A DNA stretch of 64,000 bases from Phylloscopus collybita (GCA_027886175.1 JAJNNQ010000004.1:18023501-18087500); one strand, 5' to 3'. Numbered from the stretch's first letter, positions 43,538 through 58,179 are shown. Notes: a model not told the origin generated them from the letters alone. Translations and numbers: made by a program.

Positions 43538-43590
<53 letters not shown>
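43538..43590. repeat. Poly(A) run, 53 bases
   Basis: Uninterrupted run of 53 A, preceded by tagcaggg and followed by gtactcctgg. It is the longest homopolymer in the window. No AATAAA signal or recognisable mRNA-like sequence lies immediately upstream, so I do not call it a processed pseudogene tail. In the DIAPH2 pre-mRNA it would be a poly(U) stretch. Confidence 0.9.
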
Positions 43591-43593
<3 letters not shown>

Positions 43594-46500
43594 CTCCTGG
43601 CACTTAAATACAGGCTCTGCTTCAAAAAGTTTCTTGAAACTTGAACAATTTATATACTAAAATAAATTGCACAGCAGATGTACACCACTAAAAGGCTTAT
43701 AATTATTGCTTAAGACATTTTCCATTTAAACGTAAAACTCATAAAACTTAAGATTCAACAGTAAATAAATCATTATTTTCCTGTGCTGTGTCTTCAAACT
43801 GCAAAGCCTTTTTCTTCCACTTAATATTTTAATTTAGAAAAAAAGAGGTTCTCTTGTATGAAGCTAATAGAAAGTTAAATTAATCACATATTTCTTTTTC
43901 AAGAAATAATTTCTCTTACTTGAATGCAAACAACTATAAAATTTACAAAGTCTTAAATAATCAATGCCAAATAGAAGTTTCCTCCTACTGCTGGATGCTC
44001 ATTTTTATTTATTGATATTAAGCAAATCCTAAACTTTCAACAAGTTCATCATTGTTTCATCTTAAACAGCTACAACTTTCTGCTTCCTACCCCTTAAAGC
44101 TTGTTTTGTTTGAACTGTAAGAAGAAGGAATAAATTTAAAGAACCGCTCAACACTCTAAGAAAACACTGATGACTTCTATGATGGAACAGCAACTTCAAA
44201 TATAACAAATAAAATCCATGTTCCACCTAGAAGCAGGAAAATAGGCTTCTCTCCTACACAATACTCAGGAAAAGTATTTTATATGGATAAATAACCATAA
44301 TTTTCCTTTGGTCAAGAGCTGCACTTGCAAACTAAACTGTTTTCAAATGTCATTTTTGTAAATAGCGAAAACAAAAGCTTTACAGAAACACTGCAAGAAA
44401 AGGCAGATATCTAAAAATCTTCTAAGGTTTATACATGACCTGGAATTTGAAAAATCATTGATTTTTTTTTGAGCAAACTTTATGAGCAAATTCAGATATT
44501 AATGTACATTTTCCTGCAGAAATGAAGACACTAGTACATCCCAAGTTCCAAAAACAAAACCAGGCCTTTCCTAGAAATACCATCTCCAAACACTTGAAAG
44601 GAATTATTGTTCCCTGAGAAGCCAGGAGGAAATTCCAAGTGCTGAGAGATGCCAGGAGTGTTCCTGCCATTCACACTTGCTCTGGGGCAGGCTGGAATTG
44701 CTGTCCTGCTTCTCTGGCACTGACAGGAGCACAGCTCCCAGCCCTTTCAGGATGCTGAGACCCTTTGGAAACAAAGGATCTGTACTTTGGGAACATTTGC
44801 TCCTTCCCCAGGGGTTGCCCTAAGGGACCCTGCAGTGCAGCTCCTACAAGAGAATGATCAGCTGATGTTTAATGCACATTAAATCCTCAACATCCCCACT
44901 GAATGAAAGTCCCCAGACTTGCCCCCAGATCATTTCTGTGCAACTGAAGTGCATCAAGTGAGGAAATAAAGCCCTCATATTTAGTTGTGAGGCTGTAATG
45001 GATATGAGATAGAACTGGAAGCATAAATGCACATCAAGTGAGGATACATGCATTACAGGAAGGCAGCTTTTTTATTCCATAAAAAGGATTCTCTTCTAAT
45101 GAATGGTGTTCCTTACTGGAAATTAAAATTAGTTCACAAATTGCTGCTGTTCCATTTAATGATAAGATGAATGCACAGTGCTTTGAATTTTTTTTATCTG
45201 CAGCAATTTTTGCTCTTGATTCATCATTCCCTTAATTTTGCAATTCTTTAAAAATAAGCTTTTAATTCTTCACATGTATGCAATCAGTTAGAAAACCCAC
45301 GTGGCAGCATTGATTGCTCTGGTAGGCAGAAGATTTTAATAAGTTTAGGCATATTAATGTGTCTTATTAGGGTAAATGATCCTGCTGAAAAGCCAAACAA
45401 AGTCTCCATTTAAGGATACACCAGTTCACATAGCACACACACTGGAGAAATAAATTCAGGCCACATATTTTATAAAATATACACAGCCAAAGTTATTCTA
45501 GTTCAGGTAGCAGGATAACAAAAAGCATGAACCCAGTGACCAAATAATTGCCGTGCTGCCCCTTGGAACAACGTTCAAAGTTCCTGTTTATTTCTAGAGA
45601 AACAAATTATTTTCTAGAGGAATAAAGTTTAGTATGCAAATATGTTGGAAGGGAGAAAGAAGTGGTATTTATTATTCATGTATTTATAGTTCTAAATCAA
45701 TATTAATCATAACTCTGCACAACTTTCCATTTGTTCCCTCTGAAATTGCTTTTCAATTCAGCTGTTTTTAATCTTTGTTAATAACATTTACATTTGAACT
45801 CCATTAATCTGAATACCTTTCTCAATCCCCAACCAGACACTCATGTTTTAACATCACTGAAATCACTGTATACACCTACAGCAAGCAAATATGAAATTCA
45901 GAGTCTTGCACTTTAGAAAAGATCTTCAATTAGAGGCACAAACACTGAAATAAAACAACAAGTGAAAGCCAGATTTGGCATAGTCTATAATTACTTTTCT
46001 AAACTGTTGAATCAGTCTCCCCAGTGCTGCATGCAGCAGAGCTAATTATAAAAGAAACCCCTCCCATTTAAAGCTGAATTATTTACAAATTGATCTTCAG
46101 GTAAATACAATTCCAGCCATCAAGATCAGATCATGAAAAAGTTTTTTCAGGAATCACACATAAGTTACTTAATATAGCAAGAAATTCACAAAATTAGTAT
46201 GTTAATCCCTTTATTTTCTTCAGCCACACTGCACTGAGATGAATAACTTTAAGTGTTCAATAAAAAACTGAATAAGGAAGGGAAAATTATCTTGCTTCGA
46301 AACTGACCAAGAAAAAAAATCCAAAATAAAAATGCAGATAGACTTTCTATTCATCTTTTTGTCACTAAGACTGCCAAATCTTATTTGTTAAAAAAAAGAC
46401 AAACAAAAATTACTTAAGCTGTTTGACAGCATTTACTTCTGTATATTGAATATTAATTTTATTATTACAAATTCATATTTTGAATAGTATTTTTCTTGTC

Positions 46501-47205
46501 ACTGGCCTCCTACATTAAACTGACAGTCCAAGCAGTATCACTCTCACATCCTCTGAAGAAATTCTCATCCACAATCACTGGTAAATAGCTTTGTTTATGA
46601 CAGGAATGAGAAACTGTGCCTTGAATATGATAATTGCTGCATCCTAAAACTCTACTGAGACATCTCAAATTTTCTGAAACACTCAGAGAGATGTTCAGCC
46701 TGAAATTTTGTAACTTTCTAATCTCAGGATGTGCCATCACCAACAAATCTTCAGGCAGCCGAAGAAATCAAAGAAATACATACTGCAGACCGGGTGTCAC
46801 TTTTACACCCTCCAAAATGATTCTTCAATCTAATAAAAAATATGGGAGTGTAGAAAACCTTAAAATATTCAGTGATAAGCAGAAACAAACTTGATCACTT
46901 GATCTAAGGGGAGATGACTTTCTGAAACAGAAACACACCACTTATCAGGTCATCTATTAATTATGCAAACACAAATCCCAGTGCAATCAGTTCACTGCTA
47001 ACAGGTTTCTCTCTTTTGCCAAGCCCCCTAAGTCCCAGGGCTGATAAAAGCAGGCAGGCATGCACAGTTCTGGGGACCTGGTTCAATTCCAGGGCTTGCA
47101 ATCTACCTGGGAATCAACATCCATGCACTGAAGCCAGGCTGCCCAGGACACTGGGAATAATTCATTTTCAGACATTTCATTGGCTCCTCCTGTTTTTGTC
47201 AATAC

Positions 47206-47222
47206 AAAAAAAAAAAAAAAAA
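47206..47222. repeat. Poly(A) run, 17 bases
   Basis: Simple A homopolymer within the U12-type intron. No target-site duplication or mRNA-like body was recognised next to it. Confidence 0.8.
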
Positions 47223-48820
47223 TAATAAGTTGGGGTTTTTTTAACTCTTTTGCATTGTCAGACAAACTTTTTCTTCTCCAAGGAATTCAGGTGATAAGCT
47301 GCAGAGAAAAAAAAGTTTAACATTTAAATAAATATACTTGGCTCTTTTTCCTCACCAAGTCATCTCAGTGACTAAACATGTCTGTAAGTAAACACATAGG
47401 CAGCAAAATGAAAATACAAGTGAACAATAATTTCTGTAACCTGGAAAGCAGACCTGTCAAACTTAAGAAAATAACAGTGGTAAAGGTACATTTCATAAAT
47501 TGGTTTAATTTATGAACACAAGGCGGCACAGATTTTAGCCTCTGATGAGGTGACAAGGCACAGAACAATTACAAGGCAATATTGAAATTTTTTCTGATGT
47601 GAATGAATCTCAGGGAAATGATAATGAGCTTTGTTTAATAGTAGAACTGATAGAAGTGATTACCAGCAGGAAGTCTCTTAACCTTGCACATAAGACAAGG
47701 TGAAAGGGGAGACGTAAGGAATAAGAAACAATTTTCCACTTAGGCAGGAGTTGACTCCCTTAAGCTACTTTCCAGCAGTGTTGTCAGAAACTTAAAATAA
47801 ATCCATACAGAGGAGATGTTAAATATCTACTTGTGAAATTCTGTCACTGACTCCATTCAGATGGTAAATCCTGCCAAGAACTGACTTTGCATAAACACAG
47901 CAGCGGGGAGAAATCTTCATTACATCCACCTACCAAACGTGATGAGCAGCTGTGAATGGATCTAAACATCAATCCCCTCCTTTTTCTTTCCTCTGAAAAA
48001 CCCCAAACCCCATGGCTTCTGTCACGACTTCTGTTACAGCAAGAAAGGAGAGATATCACAGGAATTATCTGAGTTTATGGAAATACACAAAACATCTTGG
48101 ACTTGGCCAAGCACCACACCAAATGATCCACAGGGCTGGAATTTGACCACAATAAAAACCTGAGAATTTCTTTTTTTTTTTTTAAGGCTTTTTCCTCGGT
48201 CTTTGCTGCATTTTTGTGAGCTTCTTGTATCTTCAGCAGACTTGTTACTTTAAACTTTTGAACAAAATGAAAACTGGATATACAAAAACAAGCTAGACTG
48301 ACATCATGTTACAGTCCGCCACAGATTTTACTTGGTGGTGCTTAAGGAATACACAGTCTCTGTTCTCTACAGAAATTAAAAGACATAATACTTTTGTGAA
48401 AACAAATGTAAATATTCCTCTAAAATGATGTTACAAATTTAACCTAAAAACATTAACAAAATTACTACTCTGCCCTTCAAAAACGACCCCATCTGGAGCT
48501 ACAATAATAAATACATCAATTTTACTGCTGTTAGTTTTCTAAAATTGATTCAGTAATTCTTTCAGACAGAAAAAACATCCCCATACTGAGCTTGTCTGCT
48601 CACTGTAACTACTTCCTTCAGGAAAGCTGTCTGGGCACCCCTTGAAAATCTGATTATTGATGCTTTCAGTTCTGTTTGCTTACACTCGCCACATCCACTG
48701 ACAACTTTTCTCTGCTCTAAAAGAAATGCATGAAAAGACACTTAAAACCTCTTTTTTTCATGTGCTGTAAACACTTAAGCAGAAGATCAGAATGCTCAGA
48801 TCACCAGTGAGGACATGCAA

Positions 48821-48829
48821 AAAGGATAT
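48821..48829 (-). promoter_or_regulatory. DIAPH2: U12-type 5' splice site (ATATCCTTT)
   Basis: Read on the minus strand, the first nine intron bases are ATATCCTTT, an exact match to the AT-AC class minor-spliceosome donor recognised by U11 and U6atac snRNAs. U2 introns almost never have this extended conserved donor. It is paired with a matching branch site and AC end at 32174-32192. Confidence 0.92.
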
Positions 48830-48954
48830 GCTCATCTTCTCTACAAACTTATCGTGTTCATCCTGGGTTTTGGGGAAATTTTCAATGTCCTTCTCCAGGC
48901 GCTGGATCTGCTGGTTCATTGAGTCAAGGTTGCTCTTCAGAGTCTGAGCTGAAA
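48830..48954 (-). CDS. DIAPH2: DIAPH2 FH2-domain exon with U12-type donor
   Basis: A 125-base exon. Its first two bases complete a valine codon from the upstream exon, followed by 41 codons from SAQTLKSNLDSMNQQIQRLE to DKFVEKMS. This is the helical part of the FH2 domain linking the core to the post domain, and the pattern VSAQxLKSNLxSM..QI..LE matches DIAPH2. The 3' boundary cannot be a GT donor. The only frame-preserving junction ends at AGC and is followed by ATATCCTTTTT, the minor-spliceosome donor consensus. With that boundary the next exon starts AGCTTTGCT (SFA) and the frame is kept. Confidence 0.94.
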
Positions 48955-51257
48955 CTACGGGGGGGAAAAGGAAAAAAAGAGTTTATAAAGCCTCCAGATT
49001 CCAGAAAGGGTATCAGAAGGGGAAAAAACAATGTCAGTAGAAATAGGCTGAAAGAGAATGATTCCATTAAGTAGACTCATTTTTTTTTTTGAATTACAGC
49101 TCGTAAAAATCCTTCCCTTCATAAAAATAAAGTGAAAATATCTACTGTAATATACCAGATCATCATATTTAACATTGAAATGTCACCACTTAATTCTACC
49201 ATTAGTTCAAATTATTCCATTTCTATTCAAATTTATGGTAAAAATTCCAATATTTCTAATATTATTATTTCTGGTATTCTTTTGAATCTAATTCAAAGAT
49301 TAAAAACTAACTAGAGTTCAAAAAGATTTCATCTTCCTAATGCATGTACTTGGTTAAATGAATGATCTTATTAACGCACATTTCTCTTACAGGAATGTTT
49401 TAAAGAATAGACATGGGGTGAACAAAATTAAACATTTTTCTTACATTGAAATTACACTGATATCTGGGGCCCAGAGCTGTGTTAATAGCAAAGGTAGGTC
49501 TGAATAATAAAAGCTTCAGATAATCAAAAGGAAGTAAAAGACTCAGAGTACAGCACATTAATTTAAAAAATGAGGGGACTGCAAAGAACTCCTGCTTGCT
49601 GTGTGACAAACCATTCTAATGAAAAGCACTGTGTTGTTAATTTGGATTAGACAACCCCTAACTGATACATCCTGTGAGCAAAGAAGGACAGCACCATTGT
49701 GAAGGTGAAGCAATCCCACAACACAAAGAAATTCCAGACCTGGATGAAAAGTGACTCTGCAGAAAAATTCTTGGGCCAGTTGGAGAATTAAAAAAATCTG
49801 AACTCAAAATATTGACTTTTAGGGCATAATCCATGAGGTCCATTTGTCAGTCTTATTTTTATCACAAAGAACCATTGGACAAGCACTTCCTCTTCAGTCA
49901 AAGCTGCCTTTTGGAACCCAAGCCTCTCTCCCATTCTTTGTCTCTTGCACAAATCAGTGTTTTTAAGAAAAAGCAGAGAATCCCAAGATCCCTTTCCCCC
50001 AGTGCAGCCAAGAAAAGCAAATGGCTACTTTTTTCAAGGAGGTTTTTTATTATCTTTTGCTGGAAAGCAGCTTGCCCAGAAGTTCCACTCAGTACTTTCT
50101 AAAGAACTGTTTATTTTTCTATTTTCTTGCTATTAAAAAAAAAAAATGGTGCCATGACTACATGAGATTAAAGAGCAGGAGGAAATTGAGTCACGATGGC
50201 CTGAAAAACAGCACATAGGAAGTAAAAATCTGGTAAATAAGGAAGCTGTTCCCAGAAGAAAATCAATTTTCTATTCTTTCTAAGTAAAGACTCACATCAG
50301 CCATAACACTGATTTCACGAGCATGTTCAGATACATAAGGCACCAATAGAGCTGTCTTTATAGCAGCCATTATCTTGATTTTATTTTCAATTTTATCCAT
50401 TTCATACTGGGTACCGATGGAACTACTAATCACGTAATCCTAGAATTATAGTGGAAGTTTTTTTAAGCTTAATTCAAGTGGGGTGGAAATCTATATTGAC
50501 CACAGAATCCTTGTAGCTTTTAAATTCACATTTGAGAGTTAACCTTGAAATCAAGCACTAAAACACTCTGAAAAACACAAATTATCAAAGCTTTTATATT
50601 ATGGTTGCATTAGTTTAATCATTTGACATTATGATCAAAGCCCACATTTTTGCTTGAACTGAAGAACTTGAATTACTATAATATTTTTATGGGCTGTTGT
50701 GAAGTTGGAGAGGGGGACAAACAGCATTGAAGGAAAACACTGGAAGTAAAAAATAAATGAGGAGGACGCAAATGGTCATTCTGTTCATAAAAAAGAATAG
50801 CAGCCGGTACATAAATAGGCAACATAACACCAAGTTTAACTGTCTGCAGCTATTTGAAAATATTTAAATGCCTGAGCATGTAGCAGAAGTTTATTTTTGT
50901 CTGGAATTCAGAAGTGCACAGAAATTCAGCTAGCAATGACAAATTACTGTTAACCTTTGTGATTAAGATGGACGGAAAGTGTTTTCATAAAACTAAGTTC
51001 AGAAAGCCCCAGACTAGGAATATACTGGCTTTGAAAGTAGGGAGGAACTCTATCCAAGCAAGAAGGCTGCATCCTAAGCCTGTGCTTCCCATAATTAACT
51101 TCCCTATTCACACTCAATTAAAAAAAAAAGTTGTAGAATATGCAATTTTGTACATTTTTCCCCCCTAGCCCAGGCAAAAGTACAAGTTTCTGTAGAAATA
51201 ATTTATGAAGTTGTTGTTCTGGAAGAAAAATTTGAAAAGACGACAGAACAGGGAACA

Positions 51258-51270
51258 TATATATATATAG
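51258..51270. repeat. Short (TA)n microsatellite
   Basis: About six AT dinucleotides in an AT-rich intronic context. Short simple repeat with no further structure seen. Confidence 0.6.
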
Positions 51271-54200
51271 ACTATAATAAAATATCTGCATTTCCTCCCA
51301 TAAACCCTTTTATTAGAGATTTATTACTTCAGTAATGTGCAAAGGAATCAACATGAATACCTTCTACTTTCAGGGAAATTCATGTAAATTTCTTCAAACT
51401 CTTGCAAGGTTTTAATTTATGAAAGCATAAATTCTGCTTGCAGCACAAAGCCATTTCCTTGAAGCCATTTCAAAATGCACACCCTGAACAGCCTGTCCCC
51501 TGCACTCCCTCAAAGACAGAGCCTTGTTTGCCTTCCATTTGCCCATCACTCCACAGGAAAATTAGGCATTTAATAGAATTAGTTTCAAAAACGAACATGA
51601 AAAGTAGCATTTGGCCTTCAGTGGCAAGGGTTCTTACTGACAAAGCCTCTTTGGAGAAGCCATTCCAATATTATTCCATTTAATGTTGCAGAAAGAGAGT
51701 ACAACCAACTCAATCCAATACATAAATAATTGATGTCAAGGTAGGAACATGAGGCAAGTACAGAAAATGAAGAAAACACACAAAAAAAAAAACCCAGCAG
51801 CAACAGCCACCAGAAAAAAAAAGTCCTGTGTGTAACCCCGAGACAGTCGAGGATGAGCAGATCCCAAATAAAAGGGAAGCAATCTAAAGGATGCATGGCC
51901 ATTTATTTCCTTGTATTAGAGCAAAGGCAAAAGGTTTTCAAAAAGATAAAACATTTTGAAATGAAAACAAATTAACAGCACAAAGAAACCCACCTCACCC
52001 ACCCTCACAGCTGTACAGAACAACGAAGACTCCATCTACAGTGGAAAGGTAACAATCAAGAAATGGGGAAATCTGAGAATTCAAAAGCCAGTCAAATTTC
52101 CTGACACAGGGAGTAGTGAAAACACAGTATAAATGAGTTCAGAAAGGAATGATGTGGGTTCTTGGACAACAGGTTCAGAAAGATGTCAAAAATAAGAAGC
52201 AGGGATGGAATTTTTTAAGTCTCTGCAAACATGTGCAGGTGGTGGTGGAAACAGCCTGGAGGAACTGCAGTGTTCTCCCCTCTCTAAAAAACCCACATAA
52301 ACCCCAAAACCTATATATGGACCAATGTTCAAGGCCAAAGAGAGGAAAAAAGGCAGCAAAATCTCTGTCTGTGCCAAATTGTGTCAATCTGGCCTTTAGT
52401 TTAGCCCTAAGGAAAGTTGGCTTGCAGAGGGCACCTACAACTCAAAGGTGGAAAGAAATACAGCACCTTGAATGTGTGTACCTCAAACCCTGGTGATAAA
52501 AAGATTTATGAGACAAAGAAAAAAGCCAATAGCAGAAGTTAAACTTGTGCTTCAACTCACAACAGAATCACTGTAATATACAGAATTAACATGAAAAAGG
52601 TAAAGTTATGTGTAATAATGCATTGTCCAGATGATTCCTGTCAGTGGCAGACCAATACAAGCACTTAGATCCACCAGTATTGTCTCTTCACAAATACTGA
52701 ATGCAACACAATCATACATCATTAAATCTTGGACTGATTAAAAGATTATTTTGTATATTATTATTTAATTACAGTCAAACACCACAGCCACTGAAGAGAT
52801 GGCACAATATTATTGTGGAAACATGGACATGGAAAGTAATGATTTCCTTCACCTTATTATTTTTCTTACATTAACTGCTCCTCTGAAAAAAAAAACCCAA
52901 CAAACTCAAACCAATCCTATCCACTTATTTTGGAGAGAACAGTTGCACAGTCTGCACGCTAAGGAAGGCTTAGTGAGTGTCTGATAGAGCAGTTTAGTCC
53001 CAGAAAAATGCTCCAAGCAGTTAATCTCACGTTGATGGCAAGCACTAGCTGGTCCCTGTCATCAAGCTAAGCATTTTGTATTTACATTAATACAGCAATA
53101 GTATCAAAGGTCAGACTAATCCCTTCTAAAATAAGATTGCATCAGACTGAGAGTCCTCCCCACAACAAGAGGTGAAATGATACATTTTGATTAGGTACAG
53201 TGCTTCTTGCATAAGAAATTTAAATGGTCTCTGATGCAGAACTGGGATGGCCATGTCCACAGCTGGAAAAAAACTGAAGTGAAAGCCAACAACATAAATT
53301 ACTTCAGTAAGCAAAAGCAAGTCTGTATGAAGCAAATGAACTCATGGATTTTTAAGTCTAGACAGTATTTGTACCATAACTGCTTTGTAAGCATACTAAT
53401 TACTATTTATTTCTTATTGCCCGAGGGCAGATGGAAAGAGTCTTTCACAAAGGAATGAAAGGCAGTTTGGAGAGAAATGGGTAACTACATAATCTGCAGG
53501 AATTACAAGCATTGATTACTCAATTCATACCAAGTAAGTTTCTATTTGTTAAGACAATAAATGTTTAAACACCTTAGGGTCAAAGGGGAAGAACAGCTCC
53601 CATCTTACTGGGCTAGAGGAGTCACCATCCTCCTCTTCCAAAAAATGGGAAAGCTTTCTGACACCAAGAACTGGTGCTTAACCACCTATCCATCATGCAG
53701 AATAGAATTTTTACCTGACAGAATCTTCCCTGAATCTTTTCAAGTTTAGGAGTCACAGCAGGTCTCCCAAATGACAATGTTTTCTTTATATCCTATTATG
53801 AAGCACTGGAATTTGATCTGAGGAAGCTTCAAAGCAGAACTTTAACAGACAGATTTCACGTATGGGTGTGCATTTCCACTTTTGATTTGTGTGCTGAGAT
53901 TTCCTTCCCCATTAGAGGAAGCACTGCAGTGGAAAGGGGAAGAAGGCAGGTACACAGCTGTGCTCCACCTTTTCAGGCTGTTACAGGAACTTCATTGCCT
54001 TGGCTAAACTAAGATAGAGCACTTGTGCATTGCTGCCACCATCCTGTCCACCTGCAATAGAGGTGAACCACAAATTTAAAGTAAAAGCCCTTTGTAACAA
54101 GCCCAAGTAACTCCTGGTTTGGAGTTAAATGAGAGATTCAGTCCCAGGTACTCCATGTGTCCCATCCTCCCACTCTCCTGTCAAGAACAGCATTTCCCCC

Positions 54201-56544
54201 ACAACTTTCCGCACTTGCCTCACTAACTAAACAGCAAACAACCCTGTAGAATTTAAGTTTTTCAGTTGAACTGATTTTTCATATTAAAAGTACAGATCTT
54301 TGAGAAAACAGATGTCTCAGTTTTAGAAAAATAACCAGGAGCACTGGAGCTGATGGGTGAGAACAGCTCTGCAATCAGGAGTGTGGGATACTCAGGGCAC
54401 TCCAGAAACTTGCCGTACTTTGTGGTTGATTTAATTACAAATGTCTTTCAAGATCTCAGAAGTTGAGTTTATTTTTGAAAGAGAGCTTATAATTACAAAA
54501 TCAGTAAGTATTAAATGAGCATGCTGAAGCAGAACTGCTGGCAGGGGTGTAAGACAAATTGCAAATGAGGCAGAGGAAACAAGTCAACACAAAGTAAGGA
54601 ATGCACAGAGAAGGAGCAAAGCTGATGTCACACAACCTGCTGCTGGATATAAAAACTCACAGAGATATTGGGCAAATTCATCCAACTAAAGCCTGGCATT
54701 CCTGACTGCCTGACCCACTTCCAGAGGTGCCACAACCTTCCTCACAGCCATCAAAGTGAAAATTCGACTACAGATAGGCAGCAGAAGAAAGAACAAAGTG
54801 CCATTTCGCAGCTTTTCCCTCTCTCTAGAGGCTTGTATTAAGGAATTCTAAATGGATTACACAACTTAAGACATTTAAAGCAATCTTCACTTCTGAATTG
54901 GTTTAACTACAGCCAGAAATTCTTAAATGCTTTAATTTCTTTAATAAGCAACAGCCCATGAGAGTCATTTGGACTGTTCTTTCATTTCGCCCTTGATACT
55001 TACACTTCAGGGAGAGAAGCAGAGCCTTAAAATGCAAGCCATACAGAAAGCTGTTTAATGGAGATTCCAAATTATAACTTCAAAATGTAGCTCTAGAATG
55101 CAGAACAACCACAGCTCTGTACAGCATTTATTACACACAAACAGCAACTAAAAAAATCCTCAAACCCTTCACAGACTGGGAAAATTCACCAAGCAGCTTT
55201 CTTTGCAGAGTGAGTCTTAGCAAGGCTCCAAAAGGATCTCTTAGAGAAATTGCTGCTTGGAACTACAACACAAGAAGTGCCTGTGAGGTTTCTGCCTCCC
55301 ACCACTCATGTGCCAGAGTGGGCAAAATCTGTTTCAGCAATTTAAACAGTGCAAGGTGGAAATGCTGCAGATCTCCTTGCTAAAACACAGGTTTTCTTCT
55401 GCTGCAATGAACTATAAAACTTTGGTTTGACAGAAAAACGGCTGCTGCTCATGAGCATGTTTTAAATTGCTGTACTTCAAAGTGCCAGTGGCACAGGATG
55501 GCTTAAAATATTTCCCCCGTTCTAAAATGATGCCATTAAATCACAGTGAAGTACCTGTATAAAATCTCAAAATTAATATTTTATTACAGTATTTGTAATA
55601 AAAAATATACACATATTTGCATTCCCCAGTGTTTCTGATTGCTAATGGCCTTTCTAGAGAGATGCCTCAACCATTAGAACCATATGTTTGCAAATTAATG
55701 AAATAAATTTCAATGTCCACGTGAGTGACATATCTGTGCTGGTGTTACTGGTATTTTTTAGTCCACTGCCCCCACAAGGCCCCTTTCACTTGATTTTACT
55801 TTCAACAACACTTTAAAAGAACTATGAAGTGGCACACCTTTATATCAGGTAAAGAATTCACTGTGTTAAGTGCACAAAAGAGCCCTCGTTATTACTGAAA
55901 GAGACCAAAAAATATAGATATTTATATTATATATACACACACCACTTTCACAATTAATCTCAGTTTGCTGTGACTCTGCACAGCCCAGTGACAGAGCAAG
56001 TAGGTAACAGCTCCATCAGAACGTGATATTCAAGAGATGAAGACGTAGCTGTGGTTTATTTTTATGCTTTATTATTTACAGCCACAATGTTTAAATCATC
56101 AACTGGGATGCAAAACTGTTGCTCTTAATATCTAAAACTAAGTTGCTGTTATAATATACATGGCTAACTTAATTTAATCATCTAAATTTTGTTGGTTTTG
56201 TTTTGTTGTTTCTATTTCACTTTCATGTTTTTTGAGAGCCTTGACACTCAGGAGAGCCTTAACTTTAAAAATATATTTATTTTCCAAGTACTTCCAAACT
56301 ACAATTTTAACCACATAACTGTCTACAAATATCTAGATTGTAAGGAACCTCTTTGGTTTTGTTTGGAAATTTGACTGAAGCCCAAAATGGGATGAGAATT
56401 TTTCAGGTATTTAATAAAAAGTTGAGATTACAAAATGCTAATAATAAATACCATAAAAATCAGCAAATGGTGTAACAAGTGAAGTGAAGAAGGCAGGAAT
56501 GTACCAACAAGGCTGGACCTCATTCCAAGGGACAAGAGGAAAGT

Positions 56545-56577
56545 GAAAGGGAAAAGAAAGGGAAAGGGAAAAGGAAA
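56545..56577. repeat. Purine-only GAAAG/GGGAAA tract
   Basis: About 33 consecutive purines made of imperfect GAAAGG and GGGAAA units, with near mirror symmetry. Such homopurine runs are simple-sequence DNA that can in principle form a triplex (H-DNA). No gene function is implied. Confidence 0.7.
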
Positions 56578-56999
56578 TCACTGACATCAAACAATGCACT
56601 TCACCATAGCCTTGTAAGTTTTGATTGGTTTTCCTTTCACAGTCTGCTTCCAGGAAGAAGAAAAAATGCTTTTCCAATGATCTCTTGATAGTTAATCACT
56701 CTGACCTTTGCTTGTATTTTCCAGAATAAAACTGTTTCCTAATTTATTTTTACTTTTCATAAACCTGCAGGTTGATCTTCCACCTTTAAAAAGATCAACT
56801 ACTTTACTATACCTAATATCAGATTATTGAAGACTTTAGTACATGCATGGGCAGTTCATCTAATCCCATTGACCTTTTCATATTAAAATCCAGTTTTATG
56901 CTTTATCTGCTCTTTGTTAAAAAAAAATAATCAGCTGTTATTCAGATCCTGGTTCTTTATTCTTCTATGAAAATTAAGCTGAACAGGGTTGGGGGTTTT

Positions 57000-57031
57000 T
57001 TTTGGTTTGTTTTTTTTTTTTTCTTTTCTTT
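57000..57031. repeat. T-rich tract with G interruptions
   Basis: Low-complexity run of T with a few G and C, directly after a GGTTGGGGG stretch. It lies inside a DIAPH2 intron. It is one of several T/G or A/C strand-asymmetric tracts in the window. Confidence 0.7.
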
Positions 57032-58033
57032 TCAAGAGGTTGCAGATGCCAAGTGTAACATTTGGAAGGTTATGTACAGTCCAAACTATGAGGCTACCTC
57101 CTGACTAAAAAAGTACCAACATCCATCTCAAGTAATAACACTCACCTGCCTAGCTCATATTTCCTAATTTAAAATTCATGCAGAGATAATATTTGCTGGT
57201 AGATTTCTTCCTATTTTATGAATAACTGATGCCAGCATCCTCATATCCAGCCAATTTATTCCAAAAGAGGCTTCCCACAGGAAAAATAAACCCAACTGTC
57301 CATCCCCAAAACCGCTGGTTTATAAACCACCAAACAATAAACAGGATGTGCAAATCTCCTCCCTGCAAAGCGTTTCAACTTCCTACACAGAAAAAGCACC
57401 ACGTATGACACAGCAGATGAACACTTACAATTAACAAATCCCCAGAAGGACCATGGGGAACAGTTGAAGCAACTTGCACAAATCACATTTATTCTGCCAA
57501 AAATCTGCCTTGATCCAGAAAGCAAAGAAGGGCCGAAAGAGGAGTTTTGGTCATTAAAAATGAACAGTAATTTACACTCTGCTAGAAGACTGTGCTGTTT
57601 ATAGAAAATGCAGCTCTTATGTTACAGAACGAAACAAATTTAACTGCAATAAAATCTTTTTCACATGTGTTCTAAGAATCAGAATTATTACAGGCTTTGC
57701 TCCATTAATATGCTTTCTCTGTTTAGGATGCTACAGCTTAACTAAACTTTACTGACTCTTTCAGTTTAATTTCTGAAGTCAACTTACAGAACATCAGAGG
57801 CTTGGAATCAAACTATAAAAATCTCAAAGCTGCAAGTTCAAGTGTCAGCCACAGAAGAAAATTCATAAAAGATCATCAAAAGCGCCTGGTAAACCAGAAG
57901 ACTTTACAAAGAAAGGAAGAAAAAGATTAAAAGTCACCTCGAGAAAAGAATTATCAAGTGGTAGAAAACATTTTTGGAATTTAGATAAGATGTGAAACTG
58001 CTACTTGCATAAATAATTTCATTAATATGACAG

Positions 58034-58179
58034 CCAAAGAATCAAAGAATATCCTGATCTGGAAAGTACTCACAAGGATCAGTGAGTCCAGCTCCTGGCC
58101 CTGCACAGACACCCCAATAATCCCAAAACAGTCCCATTTTGTCCCCAGGCATTCAGGCCAATGACGTGCTGGAGCAAAG
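58034..58179 (-). mobile_element. CR1 LINE 3' end fragment, same strand as DIAPH2
   Basis: On the minus strand this reads as a CR1 3' region: a ggggtgtctgtgcagggccag segment, then gagctggactcactgatcc, then a degenerate cttgtgagtactttccagat, ending in two ATTCTTTG units that resemble the CR1 terminal octamer. It is 5'-truncated and diverged. The high-coordinate limit is approximate because similarity fades beyond about 58179. Confidence 0.8.

Noticed and set aside
48795..48830. Alternative GT donor for the exon at 48830-48954 (CACTG/GTGATC)
   Set aside because: Using it would add residues absent from formins and leave phase 1, while the only AG acceptor at the next exon needs phase 2. The frame would break, whereas the AT-AC boundaries keep it.
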